Positions 54,511-62,861 of a stretch of DNA of 64,000 nt are shown here, one piece after another; positions within the stretch are counted from its first letter, which is position 1; the number at the start of each line of letters is the position of its first letter. Below the pieces are notes generated by a model. It was given only the letters and a program-made list of their open reading frames with translations. It searched no databases and had not been told where the DNA came from. Origin of the DNA: Alkalimarinus sediminis. GTDB taxonomy: Bacteria > Pseudomonadota > Gammaproteobacteria > Pseudomonadales > Oleiphilaceae. The stretch spans positions 310,001-374,000 of the forward strand of contig NZ_CP101527.1 of assembly GCF_026427595.1 (NCBI RefSeq), written 5' to 3'. A program made the translations under genes and the position numbers.

Positions 54511-56268
54511 TTATTCTTCGAGCCATTTTTCGAATCGGCTGAGAACCTTTTTTACTTTATCGCTTTTTTTCAATGCTTGTACTTGTTGTTTTGTTTTGTC
54601 CTTCAGGTCAGGGTCGTCTGCAAGTAATAATGCACTTAACCCCATTTGTTTAAAGTTAATGCTGCAGTCTCCGTTGGTACTAACAGGTTTGTTGCATGTT
54701 AATGGCCATTCTATGCCTGTTAATGCTCGCGGTAGTTTACATAGCTCCCACTCTTCTTTATCGAGCTTAACGTTCATAACAAGGTCAACGGTTTGGTCTT
54801 GTGTTACTTCCCCTTGCCCGTTAATGGTTGCGCCATCTAGCTCACTAGAAAAATAGGGGATTTTTAAATGAAAGTTCTCTTCATCGATAGTGATATTTAA
54901 ACGTTTAAAAGGCGTGCTAGTGACATCTGTTACCACTACGCCTTTAACCTGACTGCAAAGCTCTTTTTCAAGGTTGAATAGAGACGTTTTGCCGTTAGCA
55001 ATATCGACTTTGCCATCTATTTTATGATGTAAAAGTTGGAGCCCTTTAAATTGACCGCTACCTTGGATGTTAATCGTTGCAGTTCCATGCAATTGAGGTT
55101 TGTGCCCCGCCGCTTGTAACAGAGCCTCCACCATTATGTTTTCGCCTTGTAAGTCAAAACTCCAAGCGTTCGTTGCCAACGTGAAGCGTCCCTCGGCATT
55201 TACAGTGCCACCAACAGCTTTTGCATGTGCTTGCTGCATAATAATTTCGCCATCGGCAACCGCCCAGTCGAGGTTTATATCCTTCAGTGATTGTTTATGA
55301 GCACTTAACGTATTGGCTTGCAAACTGTTTTTACCAGGTAGCATCATTAGCATGGCAAGGTCGTAGCACTGGGTACTACTAGATAGGCGAGATTTCTCAA
55401 AGCAAGCTGCGGGTACGTTAATATGTTTACTCTGCAGTGTTGTGTGTACCAATGCATTATTACGTTGCCAATCAGACTGGCCTGATAAGCTCATATTAGG
55501 TGTTTCAAGTTTATCCAATATGATGGACACGTTTTGTTTTGTGACCTTCAGAATCCCATTGGTAAAAAGACTAAACTCGCCTGCAGATAAATTAAGGTCA
55601 AATAGGTGTGTGTGAGGGTTGTCGCTTTCAGTTATATCGAGTTGAAGGTTTGTATCTTGGGGGATAGGTAATTGGTTTTGTTTTGTAGCGCCAGTATTCG
55701 AAAGCCTGCCTTCTATGTGATAACGGCCACTGTCAGGATATAGAACCTCACCCTGAATCTTTAAATTTGGAGCGCTTGATGATAACTGATGGTGTTCTTT
55801 ATTGAGCGATGACGCGTGGCTATCAAGCATAAATTCAAACGTGTTGGGGCGCACTTCAGATGAGTCAAAACCAATAATCACCTGCTGTATTAACGGTACG
55901 GATTTAATATCAGAGTTTGACGTGATGTGCTCTATTTCAATCTGACTAGGTACAAGCTTTAACCCGATTAGGTCTAGTAAGCTGAATGAGATGCTGACAT
56001 TTTGGAGTGATATTCCTGTCTCAGGAGCCGCTACAGTGCTTGAAAAGATACTGGGAAAGGGCGACAAATACCATTCAAGACTGCCGACAATCTCGATAGG
56101 TTGGCCTGTATGTTCAGTTAAATGCTGGGTGATCTGTTCACGGTAGTCTTCTGCCGGAAACAGCAGTTTTATGGCAGACAACAATGCAATAGCAACCACA
56201 AATACAATCAATAGCAGATTGGATATTCGCGAAGTGAGACCTTTATCCATATTGTTATTGGGTTCCAT
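54511..56268 (-). CDS. AsmA family protein
   Basis: A 585-residue envelope protein with one N-terminal membrane helix (NLLLIVFVVAIALLSAIKLL) and a long beta-rich periplasmic body. The start (PAEDYREQITQHLTEHTGQP, then IEIVGSLEWYLSPFPSI) and the end (AELDGATINGQGEVTQDQTV-like repeats, then CNKPVSTNGDCSINFKQ) are AsmA-like. AsmA proteins are bridge-type factors thought to move phospholipids to the outer membrane. It lies 107 bp downstream of the chemoreceptor's start on the same strand. Confidence 0.82.
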   Translation of the reverse strand: MEPNNNMDKGLTSRISNLLLIVFVVAIALLSAIKLLFPAEDYREQITQHLTEHTGQPIEIVGSLEWYLSPFPSIFSSTVAAPETGISLQNVSISFSLLDLIGLKLVPSQIEIEHITSNSDIKSVPLIQQVIIGFDSSEVRPNTFEFMLDSHASSLNKEHHQLSSSAPNLKIQGEVLYPDSGRYHIEGRLSNTGATKQNQLPIPQDTNLQLDITESDNPHTHLFDLNLSAGEFSLFTNGILKVTKQNVSIILDKLETPNMSLSGQSDWQRNNALVHTTLQSKHINVPAACFEKSRLSSSTQCYDLAMLMMLPGKNSLQANTLSAHKQSLKDINLDWAVADGEIIMQQAHAKAVGGTVNAEGRFTLATNAWSFDLQGENIMVEALLQAAGHKPQLHGTATINIQGSGQFKGLQLLHHKIDGKVDIANGKTSLFNLEKELCSQVKGVVVTDVTSTPFKRLNITIDEENFHLKIPYFSSELDGATINGQGEVTQDQTVDLVMNVKLDKEEWELCKLPRALTGIEWPLTCNKPVSTNGDCSINFKQMGLSALLLADDPDLKDKTKQQVQALKKSDKVKKVLSRFEKWLEE

Positions 56269-56486
56269 ATGACACTTTACTGTTGGAATAGAATATTAAA
56301 CGAGCGGGTGAGGAAGGGCTAGCATTACAGCGAGAATTCAAAACCATTTTGGCTATCTGTGGCACTATTTAGCAATCCGGTGACGTATTTTGACAAGCTC
56401 TTTTTGTTCAAGTGTGTAAATTGTAGGCTATAACATAGTAATTCGTTTGCTTAATAACACAACAATAACAATATTGAGATAATCAG

Positions 56487-57596
56487 ATGGTTGATCATTA
56501 CGTTGCTTTTTCAATTCCCGTTTTTCTTCTGCTTATAGCTTTTGAGGCTATCTACTTTTGGCGAAGGCATCATGAGAAGTTTCGCATTAACGATACCATG
56601 ACAAATCTTTCTTGCGGTATCGTTACGCTTATTTTTGAAGTGTTTACCAAAGGTGGGTTATTTCTATTCTTCAACTACATATCAAAAAACTTTGGCGTTG
56701 CCGAGTGGGATATGAATTCAGCCTCAACGTGGATAATTTTCTTTTTTATCTATGACTTTTTTTACTATTGGGGGCATCGTCTTTCACACAGTATAAACTT
56801 TATGTGGAGCGGCCATTTACCCCATCACCAGAGTGAAGAGTACAACCTTTCTGTCGCGCTGCGACAAGGAGCCTTTCAAGACACCGTTAACTTTCCTGTC
56901 TTTTTACCCATGGCGATTATGGGCTGTCCGATAGAGGTTTTTGCAACGGTGCTGCTATTAAACAAATTCTTTCAGCTTTGGGTTCATACCCGTTCGATTG
57001 GCCGGGTGCCTTTAATTGAAGGTATTCTCAATACGCCCTCAGCTCACCGGGTTCATCATGCGGTCAATCCTATCTATGTCGATAGAAATCACGGCGGGGT
57101 GATTATGCTTTGGGATAAGCTTTTCGGAACATGGGCAGATGAACGTGAAGAAGAGCCTTGTATCTTTGGTGTTCGTAAGCCGTATCGCAGCTGGAACCCT
57201 TTGTATGCGCACATAGAGTGGTGGTCTCGGCTCTGGAAAGATGCGGTTCAAACGAAACGCTGGAGAGATAAAGTCAAACTCTGGTTTATGCCCACGGGGT
57301 GGCGTCCTGCTGATGTAACCGCAAGCAACCCATGGGAGCCTTATGATATTGATCGCTACCAAAAGTATGACCCTAAAGTCAGTACGGGGCGCAAAGTGTT
57401 ATCTATAGTGCTGTTTATGTTGACGCTGCCAATGATTAGCCACTTACTCTTAGAGCAATTTAATTTGCCACTACTAGATAAGGTGATTATTTCAGGCGGA
57501 ATATTGGTGTGCCTCTATACTTGCGGTCTTCTATTAGGTGGCGGTAAATACGCTCGGCAATCTGAGGCGAAGATAGGAACGGTTGAGCCCCGGTGA
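56487..57596 (+). CDS. Sterol desaturase/fatty acid hydroxylase superfamily protein
   Basis: A 369-residue membrane di-iron enzyme. Histidine boxes are HRLSHS (about 97-102), HLPHHQSEEYN (about 111-121) and HRVHHAVN with the following NHGGVIMLWDKLFGTW (about 188-215). Together these form the eight-His metal site of the PF04116 family. There are membrane helices at the N-terminus and two more near residues 305-350. Such enzymes hydroxylate or desaturate lipids such as sterols, fatty acids and alkylglycerols; the substrate is unknown. Divergent from asmA. Confidence 0.88.
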   Translation: MVDHYVAFSIPVFLLLIAFEAIYFWRRHHEKFRINDTMTNLSCGIVTLIFEVFTKGGLFLFFNYISKNFGVAEWDMNSASTWIIFFFIYDFFYYWGHRLSHSINFMWSGHLPHHQSEEYNLSVALRQGAFQDTVNFPVFLPMAIMGCPIEVFATVLLLNKFFQLWVHTRSIGRVPLIEGILNTPSAHRVHHAVNPIYVDRNHGGVIMLWDKLFGTWADEREEEPCIFGVRKPYRSWNPLYAHIEWWSRLWKDAVQTKRWRDKVKLWFMPTGWRPADVTASNPWEPYDIDRYQKYDPKVSTGRKVLSIVLFMLTLPMISHLLLEQFNLPLLDKVIISGGILVCLYTCGLLLGGGKYARQSEAKIGTVEPR

Positions 57597-57690
57597 GCGG
57601 CTACTAAAATATAAGAGAGCTATTAAGCAGAGAGAAGCATATAGATAGAGGAAAGCATAAATAGTTAAACAGATAACTCTTTACAGATGG

Positions 57691-57751
57691 AAAAACCGAG
57701 GTTGTGAAGTGTACAACTTTATGTGGGTCGTTCACAGTGCTCGGTTTTTTT
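57691..57751. terminator. Bidirectional terminator between the desaturase and PEP-CTERM genes
   Basis: AAAAACCGAG (57691-57700) pairs with CTCGGTTTTTTT (57740-57751). The long loop folds further (GTTGT/ACAAC; GTGAA/TTCAC). A- and T-runs on both sides suit the two convergent genes. Confidence 0.7.
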
Positions 57752-57778
57752 GTGTCTTTGAAACAGTGTAAAGTAAAA

Positions 57779-58396
57779 CTAAGTCGTTTTTCTACGACGA
57801 GTAAATCCAAACCCTGCCAGGCCTAATCCTAATAGCGCTAGTGAGCCAGGCTCTGGCACTGAAGCAGCAATGCTGTTAAGTGTTACAAATGCTTGAACGG
57901 TTGTGCTGTTGCCTAATCCACCCGTTAGAATATCTTCGAACCCTACGGTGTAAGATATTCCGTTTCCAAGAGCAACAGTGACGGGTGCATTCCAAGTTAA
58001 AAAGCCACCACTAATGGCTCCCAGTACTGTTGCAAAGCCTCCATGTCCTGAGTTTGATGCTGAGCCACCGGGTGTTGGGAATGCCAACGTAGCACTGATA
58101 CTGAACGTATCTCCACCAAAACCATTGACCGCAATATCAAAAAAATCAAAAGTCGCAGTATCGCCCACTTCAAGCATTGTTGACTGAGCATCTAAATTTT
58201 TTAACGTGGTGCTGAGTGAGCAACCCGCGCAAGTCGGTACAGGGCCAATAAATGGCATGTAGATGGAGTTGCCATTTAATGAAGCGCCTACCGATGAACC
58301 AGTATTACTGGGGTCAAAAATAACTCCAGCATGACTACTCAAGCTTACGCTGAGTAGTAAAACTGTAAGTATACTTTTTAAGTTATTATATTTCAT
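57779..58396 (-). CDS. PEP-CTERM sorting domain protein 1
   Basis: A 205-residue exported protein. The signal peptide is NLKSILTVLLLSVSLSSHA. The mature part is Gly/Ser/Thr-rich and beta-predicted, with one CAGC cysteine pair. The C-terminus is a textbook PEP-CTERM signal: SVPEPGSLALLGLGLAGFGF followed by TRRRKTT. Such proteins are processed by exosortase (EpsH/Xrt) and anchored or released at the surface, often with exopolysaccharide. No exosortase gene is in the window. AAGGAGAG lies 8 bases before the ATG, and a riboswitch-like leader lies directly upstream. Confidence 0.93.
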   Translation of the reverse strand: MKYNNLKSILTVLLLSVSLSSHAGVIFDPSNTGSSVGASLNGNSIYMPFIGPVPTCAGCSLSTTLKNLDAQSTMLEVGDTATFDFFDIAVNGFGGDTFSISATLAFPTPGGSASNSGHGGFATVLGAISGGFLTWNAPVTVALGNGISYTVGFEDILTGGLGNSTTVQAFVTLNSIAASVPEPGSLALLGLGLAGFGFTRRRKTT

Positions 58397-58417
58397 AAAG
58401 AACTCTCCTTATCTCAT

Positions 58418-58498
58418 GTAACCCAGCCGCCTGATCGGTTGTTGCTCTAGGCCTGTGGTTTTCCGTCCCTCACTCACGCAAGGTTTGGCGTTTGATAG
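58418..58498 (-). ncRNA. Candidate c-di-GMP-I-like (GEMM) riboswitch
   Basis: On the minus strand, reading from 58498, the leader contains CGCCAAACC, then a hairpin CCTTGC-GTGA-GTGAGG with a GNRA tetraloop, then GGGACGGAAAACCACAGGCC followed by TA, and further on GGCGGCTGGGTTAC. This order matches the Vc2 aptamer (GGGCAAACC, GNRA hairpin, GGGACGCAAAGCC, GGCCTA, AGCGGGGTTACC). Deviations are GCC for GGC on the 5' side and ACGGAAAACC for ACGCAAAGCC, so it may be a variant class. It ends about 10 bases before the ribosome site of the PEP-CTERM gene, which suits translational control. Confidence 0.55.
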
Positions 58499-58525
58499 GT
58501 GATCAATTATCACGCGGACCTATAT

Positions 58526-58541
58526 CGCAAATTTAAGACCT
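58526..58541 (-). promoter_or_regulatory. Candidate sigma-54 promoter of PEP-CTERM gene 1
   Basis: On the minus strand AGGTCTTAAATTTGCG has GG and GC separated by exactly 10 bases, the -24/-12 spacing of RpoN promoters. The expected start point near 58514 is just before the riboswitch-like leader. PEP-CTERM genes in related bacteria are often controlled by the sigma-54 activator PrsR. The rest of the gap up to 58740 holds no gene. Confidence 0.4.
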
Positions 58542-58740
58542 GCAATGCTAAAGCTACAGTTTTTCAGTAGGTTAAGAAATCGATTATTTGTCGTTAACTT
58601 TTAGCTGTAAATAATCTCGACATTCTGAGCCTAGTTAGCGGCAATCTCATAAGATCATATGTGAGCTAGTGTTGAAACGAGAATAGGTGGTTGAAAGAGC
58701 GGAAGAGGCTGAACGCTTGTTAACAATTGGTGCACAGTCA

Positions 58741-58775
58741 TTAAAAATAAAAAGGCCATCTAAAGTAAGATGGCC
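58741..58775 (-). terminator. Terminator of PEP-CTERM gene 2
   Basis: On the minus strand GGCCATCT (58768-58775 side) - loop - AGATGGCC (58754-58761 side) is followed by TTTTTATTTTT. It lies about 60 bp beyond the stop codon at 58836. Confidence 0.85.
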
Positions 58776-58835
58776 CTGATCTAATCTATCATCAACAAGC
58801 TACGCCATTAGTATGACGCAAACGCTTAGACAATA

Positions 58836-59447
58836 TTAAGATTGCTTTTGTCTGCGAGCAAAGCCAAAGCCTGCCAAACCTAAACCAAGCAATGCAAATG
58901 TAGCAGGTTCAGAAACAGATACAGGATCTGTATCAAAACCGTTAACATCAGTCAGGTAATCACCTGAAATATCAAACGCATATGCGTTAGTGCGCTGGCT
59001 GCCTGAAACATCAAGGAAATTGTTTACCCCTGATACCGACCAGTTGCCTGTTATTAAGTCACCTGAAATATAATCGCTATTGTACTGAGTTAATACTGCA
59101 GTATAAGTGCCTGCAGTCAGGTAACGGCTAATATATGCATCCCAGCTTTTGTTAGATGATGCAGAAACAATACTGCCGTCATCGTCATCATGCTCAAGCA
59201 ATGCGCCTGCAGAGTCAAAGATGAATAATTGAGAGTCGAAACCGCCATCCAAAATTGTTTCGCCAGCACCATTAACACCACCAGCATAACCTAGAGAGCT
59301 AAGCGTGACTTGTGAGTCAGTTGATACGCCAAAGGTGGTGTAAAAACGGGTTTCATCGTTATCGAATACGCCAGTGTATGAGATAACAGATGCTTCTACC
59401 GAGCCCGCAGCTAATAGTCCTACTACAGCTAAATTTTTAAGTTTCAC
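58836..59447 (-). CDS. PEP-CTERM sorting domain protein 2
   Basis: A 203-residue exported protein starting at a GTG with AAGGAAGG upstream. The signal peptide is LKNLAVVGLLAAGSVEA. The mature domain has Asp/Ser/Thr-rich strands (LFIFDSAGALLEHDDDDGSI; YISRYLTAGTYTAVLTQYNS), resembling the DVUA0089-like/pre-peptidase-type domains often found with PEP-CTERM. The C-terminal signal is a variant, VSEPATFALLGLGLAGFGFA followed by RRQKQS, with SEP in place of PEP. It has its own upstream region without the riboswitch-like leader. Confidence 0.9.
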   Translation of the reverse strand: MKLKNLAVVGLLAAGSVEASVISYTGVFDNDETRFYTTFGVSTDSQVTLSSLGYAGGVNGAGETILDGGFDSQLFIFDSAGALLEHDDDDGSIVSASSNKSWDAYISRYLTAGTYTAVLTQYNSDYISGDLITGNWSVSGVNNFLDVSGSQRTNAYAFDISGDYLTDVNGFDTDPVSVSEPATFALLGLGLAGFGFARRQKQS

Positions 59448-59750
59448 GAATACTGCCTTCCTTGTGTTGAAATATGTACGCTATATCATAGGTATGTGTT
59501 TATTTAGTCATTTAAACAAACCAATCTACTGATTTACATTAGGTTACAATGCTCGTGCATAGTACCGACATCGAGTTTCAGTCGCAAGGAAAACAGATTA
59601 AGGGAGTATAAATTTAAAGAAGGGATTGCAGCCATAACACTGTACCTCTTAACTAAGTACAATGTTGTGCTGGCTAATTGAACTCACAACCGACACAGCT
59701 AATCAAATTACTATACTGAGGCTTGACCCTTATATTGCGTTCAGAAGCAC

Positions 59751-60550
59751 ACCCTATAACTCTATGCCTCACATGCTTACTGGTGCGTATAACATCATTT
59801 CGATAATGTCTGGTTTAGGGAATTGCCCCTCATATAACGGATGAAATGGGTCGGTTAGAAGTAAAAGTGATAGTTATCAAGACGATCACAAAACAGACAT
59901 TTACATTTCAGTAATTGAAAATATAGGGTGCGCTTGCGCACCATTGGAAGCTTGGACTAATTACTAACTGGGAGCATTCGGTGCGCAAGCGCGCACCCTA
60001 TAACTCTATGTCTTACATGCTTACTGGTGCGTATAACATCATTTCGATAATGTCTGGTTTAGGGAATTGCCCCTCATATAACGGATGAAATGGGTCGGTT
60101 AGGAGTAATAGCGATAGTTATTAAGACGATCACAAAACAGACATTTATATTTCAGTAATTGAAAATATAGGGTGCGCTTGCGCACCATTGAAAACTTGGA
60201 CCAATGTCTAACTGGGAGCATTCGGTGCGCAAGCGCACCCTATAACTCTATGTCTTACATGCTTACTGGGGCGTATAACATCATTTCGATAATGTCTGGT
60301 TTAGGGAGTTGCCCCTCTTATGACGGACGAAATGGGTCGGTTAGAAGTAAAAGTGATAGTTATCAAGACGATCACAAAACAGACATTTATATTTCAGTAA
60401 TTGAAAATATAGGGTGCGCTTGCGCACCATTGGAAGCTTGGACTAATGTCTGACTGGGAGCATTCGGTGCGCAAGCGCACCCTATAACTCTATGTCTTAC
60501 ATGCTTACTGGTGCGTATAACATCATTTCGATAATGTCTGGTTTAGGGAG
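59751..60550. repeat. Tandem array of about 242-bp units with inverted REP pairs
   Basis: Three full units (59751-59994, 59995-60236, 60237-60478) and a fourth partial one (60479 to about 60550), with periods 244, 242 and 242 bp and only scattered base differences. Each starts ACCCTATAACTCTATG and ends with an inverted pair of the palindrome ATAGGGTGCGCTTGCGCACC / GGTGCGCAAGCGCACCCTAT separated by about 30-40 bp. Short open frames cross the units, but they lack ribosome sites and simply follow the repeat. This fills most of the 1.3-kb gap between PEP-CTERM gene 2 and the tRNA gene. Confidence 0.93.
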
Positions 60551-60744
60551 TCTGTTGTAGCTTGTTACTAGGTCTCCATCTGCTTACGAGTACAGAGAGG
60601 CGGCGAGAAAAAGTTTTTTAACGCTAAATGTTAACTGGATAGGGGAGGTGGTTTTTGTCTCTGTGTCCCAAATATGTCCCATTTAATGGTTTAAGGGGGT
60701 TTTTGAGGGGCGGTAAAGTGATTGTAACGTATTGATATAAAAGA
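60551..60744. other. Gap on the 3' side of the tRNA gene
   Basis: No gene. It contains TGTCCCAAATATGTCCCA (near 60668-60685), a direct repeat of TGTCCCA, and G-rich stretches. This is the side of a tRNA gene where integrative elements usually insert, but no integrase remnant can be read. Confidence 0.35.
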
Positions 60745-60821
60745 TGGTGCCTCCTCCCTGACTTGAACAGGGGACCTACCGATTATGAGTCGGGTGCTCT
60801 AACCAACTGAGCTAAGGAGGC
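60745..60821 (-). tRNA. ileX: tRNA-Ile2 (anticodon CAU, lysidine type)
   Basis: A 77-nt tRNA with encoded CCA. The acceptor stem GCCTCCT/AGGAGGC pairs fully, the D-arm is AGCTCAGTTGGTTAGAGC, and the anticodon arm CCGACTCATAATCGG has CAU at 60785-60787. The T-arm is CCCTG-TTCAAGT-CAGGG. The CGACTCATAATCG arm and TTCAAGT loop resemble E. coli ileX rather than elongator tRNA-Met, and ileX also lies near rpoD in E. coli. Reading of AUA codons would need lysidine at C34. tRNA-Met is the less likely alternative. Confidence 0.85.
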
Positions 60822-60856
60822 ATTTTGCTGTTTTCTACGATGTTACTGAAGAAAAG

Positions 60857-60883
60857 AAGGCGTCATTATACTGATGACGCCTT
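60857..60883 (-). terminator. Terminator of rpoD
   Basis: AAGGCGTCAT - loop of 7 - ATGACGCCTT lies 13 bp beyond the rpoD stop; on the minus strand it is followed by CTTTTCTTC. Perfect 10-bp arms. Confidence 0.8.
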
Positions 60884-60895
60884 GTATTTCAACAG

Positions 60896-62734
60896 TTATT
60901 CGTCGAGGAAACTACGAAGATGATCGGAGCGGCTTGGGTGGCGAAGTTTGCGTAGAGCTTTTGCTTCGATTTGACGAATACGCTCTCTAGTTACGTCGAA
61001 TTGTTTGCCGACTTCTTCTAGTGTGTGGTCTGTATTCATCTCGATGCCAAAGCGCATACGTAGTACTTTTGCTTCACGGGCGGTTAATCCAGAAAGGACA
61101 GATGTTGTCGCTTCTTTCAGACCTGCGCCGGTGGCTGAATTTACTGGAGACTCAGCTAGTGTGTCTTCAATAAAGTCGCCTAAATGTGAATCTTCGTCAT
61201 CTCCGATTGGGGTTTCCATAGAGATAGGCTCTTTCGCAATTTTTAATACCTTGCGTACTTTATCTTCGGAAAGCTCCATTCGCTCGCCCAACTCTTCTGG
61301 AGTAGGCTCTCGACCCATTTCCTGAAGCATTTGACGAGATATACGGTTCAGTTTGTTGATCGTTTCAATCATATGAACCGGAATACGGATAGTTCTGGCC
61401 TGGTCGGCTATAGAGCGAGTGATCGCCTGCCTGATCCACCAAGTCGCATAGGTCGAGAATTTATAACCGCGGCGATATTCAAACTTATCAACAGCCTTCA
61501 TCAGGCCGATGTTACCTTCCTGAATCAAATCGAGAAATTGAAGCCCTCGGTTGGTATATTTCTTTGCAATAGAGATAACCAAACGCAAGTTAGCTTCAAC
61601 CATCTCTTTCTTCGCTCGACGTGCCTTGGCTTCGGCAATTGAGATTCGTCGATTGATATCTTTGATGATGGCAACTTCAATGCCTGCATCATTAGATAGA
61701 AGCTTAATTCTGCGCTGTAAACGAGTAATATCGTCTGCTCGAGCGCCTATAGCGTCTGAGTACCCTAAACCGGCAGCGGCTATTTCTTGCGCCCACTCTA
61801 GATTGCTTTCGTTGCCAGGGAACTTCTTAATGAAGTCTTTTCTAGGCATTTTGCACTCGCGTGCACAGATTTCCATGATTTTTCGTTCATGGCGTCTAAT
61901 GCCGTCGTTCACATCGCGCACTTGTTTAACCAACGTATCAAAACGCTTGGGCGCAAGCTTTAGCGGTGCAAAAATAGCCCCTAGCTTATCAAGAGCTGTG
62001 ATAGCTTCTTTGCTTAAACGGCCGTGTTTATTGATGGCGTCTTCAGCAATTTGAAATTGTGCTCTAAGATCTGAGAAACGCTCCTTTGTCTCTTCAGGGT
62101 CAGGACCGCTTTCTACTTCTTCGTCGTCAGCATCGCTTGCATCTTCATCTTCGTCCTCTTCATCGCTATCTTCTTTGATATCTTCGATAGCTTTTGGAGT
62201 AACGGCCTTTTTTACCTCAGCGTCAGGGTCAAGGAACCCTGTGATGATATCGCTTAAGCGTCCTTCTTCTTCGACGATATTGTCATAAGTTTCGATGGTG
62301 CTTGATACTGAACCAGGGAAGAGTGCCAATGCAGACATGACATCTCTTAAGCCCTCTTCAATACGTTTGGCGATAACAATTTCGCCTTCTCGCGTCAGAA
62401 GTTCTACGGTGCCCATTTCGCGCATATACATGCGTACAGGGTCTGTGGTTCGTCCTGCTTCAGATTCTACGGCTGCAAGTGCGGCAGCTGCTTCTGCGGC
62501 TGCTACTTCATCGGTAGAGTCGCCATCAGCCATTAGCAACGAGTCAGCATCAGGTGCGCTTTCGCAAACCTTGATACCCATATCGTTGATCATGCGAATG
62601 ATGTCTTCGACTTGATCCGGATCTGCTATATCTTGAGGAAGATGGTCGTTTACTTCTGCGTAAGTCAGGTACCCCTGTTCTTTACCTCGAGCAATTAGTT
62701 CTTTCAAACGGGACTGTTGAGAATCGCCTGACAT
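60896..62734 (-). CDS. rpoD: RNA polymerase primary sigma factor (sigma-70)
   Basis: A 612-residue housekeeping sigma factor. The ATG at 62732-62734 gives [20 protein letters not shown] (region 1.1) and has AGGGTG a few bases upstream; a longer reading has no support. Region 1.2 is [21 protein letters not shown] non-conserved region with a very acidic insert ([20 protein letters not shown]) follows. Region 2 has [20 protein letters not shown] and [20 protein letters not shown], and region 4 has [20 protein letters not shown] followed by the [23 protein letters not shown]. It lies 127 bp downstream of dnaG, as in the classical macromolecular synthesis operon. Confidence 0.98.
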   Translation of the reverse strand: MSGDSQQSRLKELIARGKEQGYLTYAEVNDHLPQDIADPDQVEDIIRMINDMGIKVCESAPDADSLLMADGDSTDEVAAAEAAAALAAVESEAGRTTDPVRMYMREMGTVELLTREGEIVIAKRIEEGLRDVMSALALFPGSVSSTIETYDNIVEEEGRLSDIITGFLDPDAEVKKAVTPKAIEDIKEDSDEEDEDEDASDADDEEVESGPDPEETKERFSDLRAQFQIAEDAINKHGRLSKEAITALDKLGAIFAPLKLAPKRFDTLVKQVRDVNDGIRRHERKIMEICARECKMPRKDFIKKFPGNESNLEWAQEIAAAGLGYSDAIGARADDITRLQRRIKLLSNDAGIEVAIIKDINRRISIAEAKARRAKKEMVEANLRLVISIAKKYTNRGLQFLDLIQEGNIGLMKAVDKFEYRRGYKFSTYATWWIRQAITRSIADQARTIRIPVHMIETINKLNRISRQMLQEMGREPTPEELGERMELSEDKVRKVLKIAKEPISMETPIGDDEDSHLGDFIEDTLAESPVNSATGAGLKEATTSVLSGLTAREAKVLRMRFGIEMNTDHTLEEVGKQFDVTRERIRQIEAKALRKLRHPSRSDHLRSFLDE

Positions 62735-62861
62735 ATACACCCTTTCAGTTTGGTGATTGATCAAAAATCAAACTGACATTATAGCTTGAATCACAAAGCC
62801 ATGCCACTGAACGCAATAATGGTGGCGATATTTTAAAATTCAAGTGAATGTCAGCAGTTAT

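Noticed and set aside
59662-60453. Short open frames in the repeat array (59662-59844 and 60172-60453)
   Set aside because: They follow the 242-bp repeat, have no ribosome sites and encode the palindromes; different frames are open in different units.
59751-60550. CRISPR array in the repeat region
   Set aside because: The unit is about 242 bp and repeated throughout, with no short repeat/unique spacer pattern and no cas genes.
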